Below, one piece after another: positions 36,109 to 46,854 of a stretch of DNA of 64,000 bases. The translations under genes and the position numbers were made by a program. Source of the DNA: Cryobacterium sp. PAMC25264 (GTDB lineage Bacteria; Actinomycetota; Actinomycetes; Actinomycetales; Microbacteriaceae); assembly GCF_019443325.1 (NCBI RefSeq), contig NZ_CP080383.1, forward strand, positions 1,364,001 through 1,428,000. Direction: 5' to 3'. Position 1 is the stretch's first letter, and every line of letters starts with the position of its first letter. The notes under the pieces are model-generated. The model made no database searches. It was given only the letters and a program-made list of their open reading frames with translations, and was not told the origin of the DNA.

Positions 36109-36870
36109 ATGGAAACCACACCTTCAGACCTGGGCCTCGCGGCCAGAGTGACCCACCTCGGCAAGACCTACGGCTCGTCCACCACGGCGGTGACGGCACT
36201 CGACGACGTGTCGATCGGAATCCGCCGCGGCCAGTTCACCGCCATCATGGGCCCGAGCGGCTCGGGAAAATCGACGCTCATGCACATCATGGCAGGGCTG
36301 GACACGGCCACATCCGGACAGGCCTGGCTCGGGGACACCGAGATCAGCGGCCTCGGTGACGCGGCGCTCACCGTCTTGCGCCGGCGCCGGATCGGATTCA
36401 TCTTCCAGGCGTTCAACCTCGTTCCCACCCTCGACGTGCGCGGCAACATCCTGCTGCCCTTCAGCCTGGACGGCCGGAAGCCCACGAGCGCCGAGTCCGA
36501 CTGGATCGCCCAGCTGACCGAGTCCCTGGGCCTCGGCGACCGGCTCACGCACCGCCCGCACGAGCTCTCCGGCGGCCAGCAGCAGCGGGTCGCGATCGCC
36601 AGGGCCCTCGCCACCCGTCCGGAACTGGTCTTCGCCGACGAGCCCACCGGCAACCTGGACTCCCGCACGGGACGGGAGGTCCTCACCCTCCTCAAGGCAG
36701 CGAGCACCGGGTTCGGCCAGAGCATCGCCATGGTCACCCACGACCCCATTGCCGCCGGCTACGCCGACCGCATCCTGTTCCTGGCCGACGGCCGGGTCGT
36801 CGAGGACCGGGAGAAATCCTCGGCCGAGGAGATCTCCCGCATCATGCTCGGAATGGAGCAGCGCGCATGA
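36109..36870 (+). CDS. ABC transporter ATP-binding protein (LolD/MacB type)
   Basis: 253 residues. Walker A GPSGSGKST at 48-56, Q-loop FQAFNLVPTL, signature LSGGQQQRVAIARAL, Walker B ELVFADEPTGNLDS, His switch VTHD. This class drives mechanotransmission ABC systems with FtsX-domain permeases that export peptides or confer resistance. Its end overlaps the permease start (ATGA). Confidence 0.93.
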   Translation: METTPSDLGLAARVTHLGKTYGSSTTAVTALDDVSIGIRRGQFTAIMGPSGSGKSTLMHIMAGLDTATSGQAWLGDTEISGLGDAALTVLRRRRIGFIFQAFNLVPTLDVRGNILLPFSLDGRKPTSAESDWIAQLTESLGLGDRLTHRPHELSGGQQQRVAIARALATRPELVFADEPTGNLDSRTGREVLTLLKAASTGFGQSIAMVTHDPIAAGYADRILFLADGRVVEDREKSSAEEISRIMLGMEQRA

Positions 36871-38276
36871 GCGACGGCACCCGCACACGTCTTCACGAGA
36901 ACGCTGGACGGGGCGCGAGCGTGCTCGTTGCCGCCCTGGCCTCTGCGTTCGGCGTGGTCCTGCTTCAGGTCACGAGTGTGATCGCCACGATAGTCAGCGC
37001 CTCGGATGCGTCAGCCGTCGGTGCTGTCCGCGCTTCCTTGGCAATCGTCGCCTTCCTGTTCATCACGATCGCCGTCTATGTGTCGTCGATTGTCACCACC
37101 AACACCGTGGCGACCATCATCGCCGGCCGCACCCGAACCATCGCGCTGATGCGGCTGATCGGGTCCAGTGCCCGCGCGCAGCGCCGGGTGGTGGCTACCG
37201 ACGGTCTCACCGTTGGCGCGGTCGGCGCCGGCGCCGGCGCAGTGGCGGGCACCCTGCTCAGTTTCGCGGGACTGGGCCTCCTGGTCACCGCAGGCGTGCT
37301 GCCCGACCTGGCCTATACCCTCGTCGAGCCACTTCTCGCTCTGCCCGTTGTCGTCGTTGTGCTCTCCACCTGGGCGGCCGCGTGGGTAGGTTCTCGTCGG
37401 GTACTCGCGGTAAGCCCGATGCAAGCGATAGGCGCGGCCGAGGAACGCTCGGTCGAAGAGATCAATCGACGGCCCGCACGCACCGTCACAGCCATCGTCC
37501 TGATGATCACAGGCGTGCTCTTTCTCGCCGGTGGGGTCGTCGTGGGCCAGGTCGCCCCGGAGGGTGTGTTGCTCGGCCTGCTCGGCGGCATCCTGTCATT
37601 CAGTGGTCTCGTGCTCGGTTCGCACCTGATCATGCCGCCGATCATGGTTCTGGCCGGCCGGGCCCTGGGGAACAGCGCGCCGGCACGGCTCGCTGCGGCG
37701 AACGCGCAGCGACACCCTGAGCGCAGCGCCAGGGCCACCATCGGTCTGGTCATCGGAGTGACACTCATCAGCATGTTCGCCGTGGCCGGGTCCACGTTCG
37801 AAGTGATGATGCAGCGCACCATGGAAGACCCAGCAATCCGCGCGGCGATAAGCGAGACAGTCGCGACGACTCTCGCGGTGATCTCGGTTCTGGTCGGGTT
37901 CAGCGCCCTCATCGCCGTCGTGGGGATGGTCAACAATCTTGCGCAGAGTGTGCTCCAGCGCTCCCGGGAGATCGGACTGTTGCGCGCTCTGGGATTCACC
38001 GCCCGTCAGGTTCGCTGGATGATCCTGGCCGAGAGCGTGCAGATGGCCGCAGCAGCGGTTGTCTTCGGCCTGATTCTCGGGATCTTCTACGGTTGGGCCG
38101 CCGCACAATCGCTCTTCGGCTCGGTCACCGGAGGCGGCCTGACCGTACCGTCGGTGCCGTGGCTGTTGGTCGTGCTCTGCGCGGTCGGCACCGCGCTGCT
38201 CGCCGTCGCCGCCACGCTCGTGCCGGCCCGCCGGGCCGTCTCCGTGGCCCCGGTGACGGCACTGGCCGCCGCGTGA
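36867..38276 (+). CDS. FtsX-domain ABC transporter permease
   Basis: 469 residues. Eight or so membrane helices arranged as two FtsX-like units: an N-terminal group (residues 20-190) and a C-terminal group with AVVGMVNNLAQSVLQRSREIGLLRALGFTARQVRWMILAES, the classic FtsX cytoplasmic motif; a similar IAGRTRTIALMRLIGSSARAQRRVV occurs in the first unit. The periplasmic domains are very short, unlike MacB. Partner of the ATPase at 36109, and likely regulated by the adjacent two-component system. Confidence 0.9.
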   Translation: MSDGTRTRLHENAGRGASVLVAALASAFGVVLLQVTSVIATIVSASDASAVGAVRASLAIVAFLFITIAVYVSSIVTTNTVATIIAGRTRTIALMRLIGSSARAQRRVVATDGLTVGAVGAGAGAVAGTLLSFAGLGLLVTAGVLPDLAYTLVEPLLALPVVVVVLSTWAAAWVGSRRVLAVSPMQAIGAAEERSVEEINRRPARTVTAIVLMITGVLFLAGGVVVGQVAPEGVLLGLLGGILSFSGLVLGSHLIMPPIMVLAGRALGNSAPARLAAANAQRHPERSARATIGLVIGVTLISMFAVAGSTFEVMMQRTMEDPAIRAAISETVATTLAVISVLVGFSALIAVVGMVNNLAQSVLQRSREIGLLRALGFTARQVRWMILAESVQMAAAAVVFGLILGIFYGWAAAQSLFGSVTGGGLTVPSVPWLLVVLCAVGTALLAVAATLVPARRAVSVAPVTALAAA

Positions 38277-38316
38277 GCGAGGTGACCGCACGGCAAAACG
38301 GTGTTACCCTCGTGGT

Positions 38317-38361
38317 GTGCTGTTCGGTCTGCTCCTCCTTAGCTGCCGCGACGAGTCCTAA
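38317..38361 (+). CDS. leuL: leuA leader peptide (14 residues)
   Basis: GTG CTG TTC GGT then CTG CTC CTC CTT, then AGC TGC CGC GAC GAG TCC TAA. Five of the first eight codons are Leu, four of them consecutive. It lies 66 bases before leuA and its 3' part overlaps the first arm of a strong hairpin, the layout of ribosome-mediated attenuation known for leucine genes in actinobacteria. Confidence 0.85.
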   Translation: MLFGLLLLSCRDES

Positions 38362-38383
38362 TCTGAGGCCTCACTCGTCGCGG
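38346..38383 (+). promoter_or_regulatory. leuA attenuator hairpin
   Basis: A perfect 11-bp stem: ccgcgacgagt (38346-38356) and actcgtcgcgg (38373-38383), with a 16-base loop, followed by agtttgt. The first arm lies inside the leader ORF. A ribosome stalled at the Leu run leaves it free, and one reaching the stop would cover it. No long U-run, so it may work as a terminator or by hiding downstream translation signals. Confidence 0.75.
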
Positions 38384-38400
38384 AGTTTGTCGTCGGCTGA

Positions 38401-40194
<1,794 letters not shown>

Positions 40195-40209
40195 AACGTC
40201 GAGACCAGG

Positions 40210-40247
40210 AAAAGCCCGGCTCCGACATGCGTCGGAGCCGGGCTTTT
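40210..40247. terminator. Bidirectional rho-independent terminator
   Basis: AAAAGCCCGGCTCCGAC, loop atgc, then GTCGGAGCCGGGCTTTT: a perfect 17-bp dyad with A/T tails on both sides. It serves leuA on the plus strand and the convergent gene at 40262-40969 on the minus strand. Confidence 0.95.
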
Positions 40248-40261
40248 CTGGCCTGTTCTTC

Positions 40262-40969
40262 TCACACCCGCAACGCGCGGCGTGCGACCTCCGGACTCAA
40301 CGGCTGCGGCATCACCAGGGGTTCGCCCTCCGGCTTGCCGAGAACTCGCGTGGTGTCGTCGATCGCCTGCGAGAGCAGGCTGTACAGCCGCTCGTCCGTG
40401 TCGGGGATGCACGCCTCGGCGATGCCCTGCACGGTGATGCGGATGATCGACTCCGCGGTGCGGTCGGTGAACCGGGTACGCGACCACGATCCCACCGACC
40501 CCATGAACTCGCGCGCCCAGCGCTCGGTCTGCGGTGCCCGTTCAAAGGCCTCCCGCACCTGGTCTGAGACGGCGTCGGAGTCGCCCTCACCCATCCGGGC
40601 CAGGTGTCGTTGGCAATTGAGGATCCCCACGGCCAAAGCCCGCTGGTGGTCGGCACTGACCACCGGCAGACCGGCCGTCGCGGCCCGCAGGGCCACGACG
40701 AGGCGCACGCGGGGGTCGTCTCCGCGCAGTCCGATCACCGACGGGATCAGTGTCATCAGGCGTGACCTGGCCTCGTCCGACGTGCAGTCGTTGACCATCC
40801 GGGCCAATGACGCCAGAACCGGGTGCGTGCAGGCCGGATGGTCGCTCCACGCCTCGCCGGACAGGTGCGAAGCGAACTCCATGAAGCACGCTCCGCTACG
40901 GGGGGACTTGTGTTTGCCCCGGGACAGGACGGGCAACAGGTCGGGCACAGTGCCCTCGAATCGTTTCAT
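40262..40969 (-). CDS. Conserved actinobacterial protein of unknown function
   Basis: 235 residues from ATG 40969, preceded by GGAGGTACTCC. The much longer open frame upstream is antisense to the neighbouring gene. The N-terminus carries SPRSGACFMEFASHLSGEAW followed by SDHPACTHPVLASLARMVND, a Cys- and His-containing motif (C28, C46, H48 approximately). The remainder is alpha-helical with several Arg/Asp-rich helices. No membrane segment or signal. No domain is recognised. The Cys/His arrangement could bind a metal, but that is speculation. Confidence 0.75.
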   Translation of the reverse strand: MKRFEGTVPDLLPVLSRGKHKSPRSGACFMEFASHLSGEAWSDHPACTHPVLASLARMVNDCTSDEARSRLMTLIPSVIGLRGDDPRVRLVVALRAATAGLPVVSADHQRALAVGILNCQRHLARMGEGDSDAVSDQVREAFERAPQTERWAREFMGSVGSWSRTRFTDRTAESIIRITVQGIAEACIPDTDERLYSLLSQAIDDTTRVLGKPEGEPLVMPQPLSPEVARRALRV

Positions 40970-41094
40970 GGAGTACCTCCCTGCGACGTGGTTGTGCCTC
41001 AATACTGACCCCAGATGCTGCGAAAGGCGAGGCTTAAACACAGGACGGTGAAAAATCCTCAGGAAAGGGTGAGGCGGCTCTCGGAGCCGGCCGG

Positions 41095-41859
41095 TCAGGG
41101 CCCGGCAGGGTCGGTGACCGGGGTCGTCTCTGTCGGGCTCGTCGTCGCCGTCACGCGTCGCCGGCGTGGCCAGGCGCGGAAGGGCGGTATCGAGCCGCGG
41201 CGGCGCCAGTGCGGCCAACTGCCGATGGCCCGCTGCTGCGGCAGGCTCCAGCCGAACCGGGCGGCGAGCACCCGGATCACGGTCGTGGCCACGACGCAGA
41301 TGAGAGCGGCCACCGTGATCTGCACCTGCAGAACGACCAGCCCCACCAGCAGGCCGCAGCCCACCAGGGCCGCGACGGCGTAGAGCGAGCCGACGTGCAT
41401 CACGGCGATCGGCACGTTGAGCATCATGTCGCGCAGCACCGAACCGCCCACGGCCGATACCACTCCCACAAACAGTGCGGGGATCTCCGGGAGGCCCGCC
41501 GCGAGAGCCTTGGTGGTGCCGATCACGCCGAACAGGCCGATGGTCACGGCGTCGAGGGTGATGATGAGCGGTCCAAGCCGGTTGAACAGGCTCTGCAGCG
41601 CCATGCCCAGCAGGGCGAACGCCGCAGCGACGGGCAGATACCAGTTGCTCAGGAGCGCCGCCGGCACCCCGCCGAGCAGGATGTCGCGCAGCAGGCCGCC
41701 GCCGAGCCCCACCGTGATGCCGATGATCGAGATGCCCAGCAGGTCCATCCGGCGGTCGGTGAACCGTCCGGCGAACATCGCGCCCTGGATGGCGCCGATG
41801 GCCACCGCCACGAGGTCGATCCAGAGCGGGATGGCGAAGAGCGGAGTGGGCACCGTCAA
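41095..41859 (-). CDS. TRIC (UPF0126) family cation channel protein
   Basis: 254 residues from TTG 41859 (or GTG 41853). Two repeats of three membrane helices, each with the glycine motif of the family: [20 protein letters not shown] and [20 protein letters not shown], plus a seventh helix. Prokaryotic TRIC proteins form trimeric K+/Na+-permeable channels. The C-terminal tail is basic and threonine-rich. Divergent from recO. Confidence 0.9.
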   Translation of the reverse strand: MTVPTPLFAIPLWIDLVAVAIGAIQGAMFAGRFTDRRMDLLGISIIGITVGLGGGLLRDILLGGVPAALLSNWYLPVAAAFALLGMALQSLFNRLGPLIITLDAVTIGLFGVIGTTKALAAGLPEIPALFVGVVSAVGGSVLRDMMLNVPIAVMHVGSLYAVAALVGCGLLVGLVVLQVQITVAALICVVATTVIRVLAARFGWSLPQQRAIGSWPHWRRRGSIPPFRAWPRRRRVTATTSPTETTPVTDPAGP

Positions 41860-41926
41860 TGTCTACCACGACGGGTGTCCCGGCGCTTCGCGTCGGCATC
41901 CGGCCCGGAGGGTGGGAGAATTGACC

Positions 41927-42649
41927 GTGCCCGTTTATCGTGATGAAGCCGTCGTGCTGCGCACCCACAAGCTGGGTGAGGCCGACCGCATCATCACGAT
42001 GCTCACCCGGCAGCACGGCAAGGTGCGCGCCGTCGCCAAGGGCGTGCGCCGCACCGCCTCCAAGTTCGGCGCCAGGCTCGAGCCGTTCATGGTCGTCGAC
42101 GTTCAGCTCTACGAAGGCCGCAGCCTCGACATCGTCAACCAGGCGGAGTCGATCGGCTCCTACGGCGCGGCCATCACCTCCGACTACGGCAGCTATACGG
42201 CCGCGAGCGCCATGGTCGAGACCGCGGACAAGCTCACCGAGTCTGAAGGGTCGCTGCAGCAATACCTGCTGCTGGTCGGCGCACTCCGGTCGCTGTCCCG
42301 GCGGGAACACGGCTCAGGCGCCACCCTGGACTCCTATCTGCTGCGGTCCTTGTCCATGGCCGGCTGGGCGCCGAGTTTCCAGGACTGTGCTCGCTGCGGC
42401 AAGCCGGGTCCGCACTCGGCCTTCGTCGTGCAGGTGGGCGGCGTCGTCTGCGACTCCTGCGCCGCCCCGGGTTCACCCCGACTTGACCCGGACACGATCG
42501 CCCTGCTCGCCGCCCTGCTCACCGGCGATTGGGCCCACACGGCCGCCGCCGAACCATCCACCCAGGCCCGGGCCACCGGGGTCGTCGCCGCGTACACGCA
42601 GTGGCACCTCGGCCGGGGCCTTCGATCTCTGGAGCACGTGCGCCCATGA
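41927..42649 (+). CDS. recO: DNA repair protein RecO
   Basis: About 240 residues from GTG 41927 ([22 protein letters not shown]), 8 bases after GGGAGAA; a TTG at 41921 is too close to that site. N-terminal OB fold ([22 protein letters not shown]), helical middle, and a zinc-ribbon with CARCGK and CDSC. RecO loads RecA with RecR at gaps. Overlaps uppS by ATGA. Confidence 0.95.
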   Translation: MPVYRDEAVVLRTHKLGEADRIITMLTRQHGKVRAVAKGVRRTASKFGARLEPFMVVDVQLYEGRSLDIVNQAESIGSYGAAITSDYGSYTAASAMVETADKLTESEGSLQQYLLLVGALRSLSRREHGSGATLDSYLLRSLSMAGWAPSFQDCARCGKPGPHSAFVVQVGGVVCDSCAAPGSPRLDPDTIALLAALLTGDWAHTAAAEPSTQARATGVVAAYTQWHLGRGLRSLEHVRP

Positions 42650-43473
42650 CGCCCAACCCCTTCCGTCCCGCACCGGCCACGCCGTACACGCACAAGGACG
42701 CCGTGCCGTTCAAGCCCGTGGACTGGACGGGGCTCTACCCGCCGGCCCTGCCCGCCAAGGTGGTGCCGGAGCACGTCGCCGTGGTCATGGACGGCAACGG
42801 CCGGTGGGCCAATGCCCGCGGCCTGTCCCGGGTGGAGGGCCACAAGGCTGGAGAGGCCGCCCTGCTCGACGTCGTCGCCGGCGCCATCCAGATCGGGGTC
42901 AAGCACCTCAGCGTCTACGCGTTCTCCACCGAGAACTGGAAGCGCTCCCCGGACGAGGTGCGGTTCCTGATGGGGTTCAACCGCGACGTGTTGCACCGCC
43001 GAAGGGACCAGCTCAACGACTGGGGTGTCCGGGTGCGCTGGGCCGGACGGAAGCCGAAGCTGTGGGCGTCCGTGATCAACGAACTGCAGTACGCCGAGAA
43101 GCTCACCGCGGGCAACGACGTGCTCACCCTCACCATGTGCGTCAACTACGGTGGCCGCACCGAGATCGCGGATGCCGTGCGGGTGCTGGCCGAAGACGTC
43201 GCCGCCGGCCGGCTCAAGCCGTCCGGCATCACCGAGAAGTCCATCCAGCGCCACCTGTACACGGCCGCGCTGCCCGACGTCGACCTCTTCGTGCGCAGCT
43301 CCGGCGAGCAGCGAACCAGCAATTTCATGCTCTGGCAGAGCGCCTACGCCGAGATGGTGTTCCTCGACACCCTGTGGCCGGACTTCTCCCGGGTCGACCT
43401 CTGGCACGCCATCGAGCTCTACGCCTCCCGCAACCGGCGCTACGGCGGAGCCGTCGACACGCCCACGGCCTGA
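42646..43473 (+). CDS. uppS: Isoprenyl (undecaprenyl/decaprenyl) diphosphate synthase
   Basis: 275 residues. Catalytic [10 protein letters not shown] with Asp49, [10 protein letters not shown], and the C-terminal [28 protein letters not shown] cis-prenyltransferase making the lipid carrier for peptidoglycan precursors. ATG 42646 overlaps the recO stop, a conserved actinobacterial pair. Confidence 0.95.
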   Translation: MTPNPFRPAPATPYTHKDAVPFKPVDWTGLYPPALPAKVVPEHVAVVMDGNGRWANARGLSRVEGHKAGEAALLDVVAGAIQIGVKHLSVYAFSTENWKRSPDEVRFLMGFNRDVLHRRRDQLNDWGVRVRWAGRKPKLWASVINELQYAEKLTAGNDVLTLTMCVNYGGRTEIADAVRVLAEDVAAGRLKPSGITEKSIQRHLYTAALPDVDLFVRSSGEQRTSNFMLWQSAYAEMVFLDTLWPDFSRVDLWHAIELYASRNRRYGGAVDTPTA

Positions 43474-43525
43474 CCGGGAACACCGCCCGGGAATAACTGG
43501 AGGGGCCGCTCGGGTTAGCCCTCCT

Positions 43526-44209
43526 GTGAGCGAAACCATCAAAGTAGACATCTGGTCCGACGTGCAGTGCCCCTGGTGCTACATCGGCAAACGCAAGTTC
43601 GAGGCCGGCGTGGCCGCCTCCGGCACCGAGGTCGAGGTGGAGTACCACTCCTTCGAACTCGCGCCGGACACCCCGGTGGACTTCGCCGGGAGCCCGGTGG
43701 ACTACCTCAGCGAGCGCAAGGGGATCCCCGTGCCGCAGGTCCTCGAGATGCTCGAACGGGTCACCGGCATCGCCGAGAGCGTGGGGCTGCACTACGACTA
43801 CGACTCCGTGCACCAGACCAACACCGTCAAGGCCCACGAACTCCTGCACTACGCCAAGGCCCACGGCGTGCAGCTGGAGATGAAGGAAGCACTGCTCAAG
43901 GCCTACTTCGTCGACGGCGGCCATGTCGGCCGCATCGCGGACCTCGCCGACCTGGCCGTCACGGTGGGCCTTGAGCGCGCCGACGTCGTGCGTTCCCTGA
44001 CCGAGAACGAGCACCTCGCCGCCGTCAAGGCCGACGTCGCCCAGGCCGCCGAGTACGGCATCAACGGGGTGCCGTTCTTCGTGATCGACGGTAAGTACGG
44101 TATCTCCGGCGCGCAGGACCCGGACACCTTCGCCCAGGCGCTGCGCCAGGTGCAGGGCGAAAAAGCAGGCTCCGCCACCACCACAGCCACCGAGGAGACC
44201 CACGCATGA
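43526..44209 (+). CDS. DsbA-family (FrnE-like) oxidoreductase
   Basis: 227 residues from GTG 43526. Thioredoxin fold with CPWC at residues 15-18 (DVQCPWCYIGKRKFE), then the helical insertion and GINGVPFFVIDGKYGISGAQDP with the cis-Pro loop. No signal peptide, so cytoplasmic like FrnE, which acts in disulfide chemistry and oxidative stress in some bacteria. Its stop overlaps the start of a 44-residue Cys-rich peptide, suggesting joint function. Confidence 0.9.
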   Translation: MSETIKVDIWSDVQCPWCYIGKRKFEAGVAASGTEVEVEYHSFELAPDTPVDFAGSPVDYLSERKGIPVPQVLEMLERVTGIAESVGLHYDYDSVHQTNTVKAHELLHYAKAHGVQLEMKEALLKAYFVDGGHVGRIADLADLAVTVGLERADVVRSLTENEHLAAVKADVAQAAEYGINGVPFFVIDGKYGISGAQDPDTFAQALRQVQGEKAGSATTTATEETHA

Positions 44210-44340
44210 GCGAGAACACCACCGGTGCCGACACCAGCACTGTCACCGAAACGCCCGCAACACCCCGCCCCATCATCCAGCTGCTCGAGCAGGACGACAC
44301 GGCCGGCGGCTGCTGCGGTGACGGTTCCTGCGCCATCTAG
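44206..44340 (+). CDS. Small Cys-rich protein coupled to the DsbA-like gene
   Basis: 44 residues from ATG 44206, overlapping the upstream stop (ATGA). An unstructured Thr-rich first half (MSENTTGADTSTVTETPATP) is followed by PRPIIQLLEQDDTAGGCCGDGSCAI. The CC-x4-C cluster at the very C-terminus resembles metal- or thiol-binding tails. Translational coupling argues that it is a real gene. It could be a substrate, a redox partner or a copper/zinc-binding peptide; no family is recognised. Confidence 0.7.
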   Translation: MSENTTGADTSTVTETPATPRPIIQLLEQDDTAGGCCGDGSCAI

Positions 44341-44408
44341 CTGCTGCTCTTTCCACCGTCGGCCGGGCGTGGCGAACGAACACAGCCGGTCTGGGAGAAT
44401 TGGACACG

Positions 44409-45572
44409 ATGAACACTTCGACTCCCACGCAGAATCTGATGGCACCGCTTCGAATCGGTGACATCGAACTCGACGTGCCCGTGGTCCTCGCACCCATGGC
44501 CGGCATCACCAACACCGCATTCCGGCGCCTCTGCCGCGAATACGGCGCCGGTCTCTACGTCAGCGAGATGATCACCTCGCGGGCGCTCGTGGAGCGCACC
44601 ACCGAGTCGATGCGCCTGATCACCCACCACGAGAGCGAGAAGACCCGCTCCATCCAGCTCTACGGCGTCGACCCGAAAACCGTGTCAGAGGCCGTCACGA
44701 TGCTCGTCGCCGAGGACCGCGCAGACCACATCGACCTGAACTTCGGCTGCCCGGTCCCCAAGGTCACCCGCAAAGGCGGGGGAGCGGCGCTGCCGTGGAA
44801 GATCACCCTGTTCCGCGAAATCGTCGAGGCCGCCGTCTCGGCCGCCGGCACGATCCCGCTCACCGTCAAGATGCGCAAGGGCATCGACTCCGACCACCTC
44901 ACCTACCTCGAAGCCGGCCGGGTCGCCGAGGGAGCCGGCGTCTCGGCCATCGCGCTGCACGCCCGGACCGCCGCAGACTACTACTCCGGCCATGCCGACT
45001 GGGCCGCCATCGCGACCCTCAAGAACACCATCACGAGCGTCCCCGTGCTCGGCAACGGCGACATCTGGTCCGCCGCAGACGCCCTGCGCATGGTCGACGA
45101 AACCGGTTGCGACGGCGTCGTCGTCGGTCGTGGCTGCCTGGGCCGCCCGTGGCTGTTCGGCGACCTGGCCGCGGCCTTCCGCGGCGATGTCCTCAAGGCC
45201 GAACCGACCCTCGGCCAGGTGGCGGATGCCTTCCGCCGGCACGCCGAACTGCTCACCGAGTTCTTCGAGAGCGAGGAACGCGCCTGCCGCGACATCCGCA
45301 AGCACGTCGCCTGGTACTTCAAGGGCTATCCGGTCGGCGGTGATCTGCGCGCCAGCCTCGCCTCCGTGGTGTCGCTCGAGCAGCTTGACGAGCTCCTGGC
45401 CACCATGGACCCCGACCAGCCGTACCCCGGCATCGGGGCCGAGGGACAGCGCGGCCGCGCGGGAAGCCCCAAGAAGACCTCTCTGCCCGAGCGCTGGCTC
45501 GATTCCCGCGAGATCGCGGGCGCCGAGCGCAGCAACCTGACCGAGGGCGAGGGGGACACCAGCGGTGGTTAA
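44409..45572 (+). CDS. dusB: tRNA-dihydrouridine synthase, DusB type
   Basis: About 387 residues from ATG 44409, ten bases after GGGAGAA. FMN barrel with VVLAPMAGITNTAFRRLCR, the catalytic Cys in LNFGCPVPKVTRKGGGAALP, and NGDIWSAADAL / GVVVGRGCLGRPWLF phosphate-binding loops, then the C-terminal helical RNA-binding domain. It reduces uridines in tRNA D-loops. The C-terminus overlaps the dgt start by 8 bases. Confidence 0.95.
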   Translation: MNTSTPTQNLMAPLRIGDIELDVPVVLAPMAGITNTAFRRLCREYGAGLYVSEMITSRALVERTTESMRLITHHESEKTRSIQLYGVDPKTVSEAVTMLVAEDRADHIDLNFGCPVPKVTRKGGGAALPWKITLFREIVEAAVSAAGTIPLTVKMRKGIDSDHLTYLEAGRVAEGAGVSAIALHARTAADYYSGHADWAAIATLKNTITSVPVLGNGDIWSAADALRMVDETGCDGVVVGRGCLGRPWLFGDLAAAFRGDVLKAEPTLGQVADAFRRHAELLTEFFESEERACRDIRKHVAWYFKGYPVGGDLRASLASVVSLEQLDELLATMDPDQPYPGIGAEGQRGRAGSPKKTSLPERWLDSREIAGAERSNLTEGEGDTSGG

Positions 45573-46854
45573 CCAGACCGGCTACAGCGTCCACGACGAA
45601 GCCAGGTTCCGGCCGGAGGAGCACGACTCCAGCCGGAGCGACTTCGCCCGCGACCGCGCCAGGCTGCTGCACTCCAGCGCCCTGCGCCGCCTGGCCGCCA
45701 AAACTCAGGTGCTCAGCCCTGCCGCGGGACTGGACTTCGCGCGCAACCGGCTCACCCACTCGCTCGAGGTCGCCCAGATCGGCCGGGAGATCGCGCTGCG
45801 CCTGTCACTGGATCCCGACATCGTCGACACCGCCTGCCTCGCGCACGACATCGGGCATCCGCCCTTCGGACACAACGGCGAGAAGGCCCTCAACACCTGG
45901 GCGTCCGACATCGGCGGGTTCGAGGGCAACGCACAGACCCTGCGCCTGCTCAGCCGCCTCGAACCCAAGGTGTTCGGCGACCGGGGCGAGAGCTACGGCC
46001 TCAACCTCACCCGAGCCAGCCTGGACGCCAGCTGCAAGTACCCCTGGGCCGCCGACTCCTCGGTCGCGGACCCCAGCGGCCGTGCCAAGTTCGGCTTCTA
46101 TGAGGACGACCGGGCCGCGTTCGACTGGTTGCGCCAGGACGCCCCCGACCGGCAGCTCTGCGTCGAGGCGCAGGTCATGGACCTCTCCGACGACATCGCC
46201 TACTCGGTGCACGACTTCGAGGATGCCGTGGTCAGCGGCTACCTCGACGTCGAACTGCTGGGCAACCGCGGCGACCACGACGCCCTGGTCACCTCCATGT
46301 ACGAGTGGACCGGCGGCCAATTCAGCCACGACGAACTGCGTGCCGCCTTCGACAGGCTCGACGCCCTCGACGTGTGGCTGCACAGCTACAGCGCAGGACG
46401 CCGGGACCAGGGGCGACTGAAGAACCTCACCAGTCAGCTCATCGGCCGGTTCAGCGGCGCGGCGGTCGCGGCCACCACGGCCAGCTACCCCGACCGGCAC
46501 CTGATCCGCTTCAACGCCCACGTGGTCGTCCCGCGCGAGGTGCAGGCCGAGATCGGCGTGCTCAAGGGCATCGTCGCCGCCTTCGTGATGTCCACCCATG
46601 TGCGCCAACCGATCTACGTCGAACAGCGCGAGACACTGGTCTACCTCGCCGACACCCTGTTTGCCACGGGCGACGAGCACCTCGACCCTGGCTTCCGCGA
46701 GGACTGGGCAGCGGCGTCCGACGACTCCGCCCGCAAGCGGGTCGTCGTCGACCAGGTCGCCAGCCTCACCGATCAGAGCGCCATCGCCCTGCACCGCCGG
46801 CTTCAGCTCACCCGGGAACCGGCACGAACGAGCGGTGACGTATGGCAGGGCTGA
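45565..46854 (+). CDS. dgt: Deoxyguanosinetriphosphate triphosphohydrolase-like protein
   Basis: 429 residues, GTG start 45565. HD-domain residues: H in RLTHSLEVAQIGR, HD in CLAHDIGHPPFGHNGEKAL, and Asp in DLSDDIAYSVHD. This family hydrolyses dNTPs to nucleoside and triphosphate. It overlaps dusB upstream and dnaG downstream by 13 bases, a translationally coupled set common in actinobacteria. Confidence 0.94.
   Translation: MVNQTGYSVHDEARFRPEEHDSSRSDFARDRARLLHSSALRRLAAKTQVLSPAAGLDFARNRLTHSLEVAQIGREIALRLSLDPDIVDTACLAHDIGHPPFGHNGEKALNTWASDIGGFEGNAQTLRLLSRLEPKVFGDRGESYGLNLTRASLDASCKYPWAADSSVADPSGRAKFGFYEDDRAAFDWLRQDAPDRQLCVEAQVMDLSDDIAYSVHDFEDAVVSGYLDVELLGNRGDHDALVTSMYEWTGGQFSHDELRAAFDRLDALDVWLHSYSAGRRDQGRLKNLTSQLIGRFSGAAVAATTASYPDRHLIRFNAHVVVPREVQAEIGVLKGIVAAFVMSTHVRQPIYVEQRETLVYLADTLFATGDEHLDPGFREDWAAASDDSARKRVVVDQVASLTDQSAIALHRRLQLTREPARTSGDVWQG

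Noticed and set aside
40262-42310. 682-residue reading of the unknown protein starting at 42310
   Set aside because: The added N-terminal part is antisense or out of frame to the TRIC gene and recO. The ATG at 40969 has a strong ribosome site and begins the conserved-looking part.
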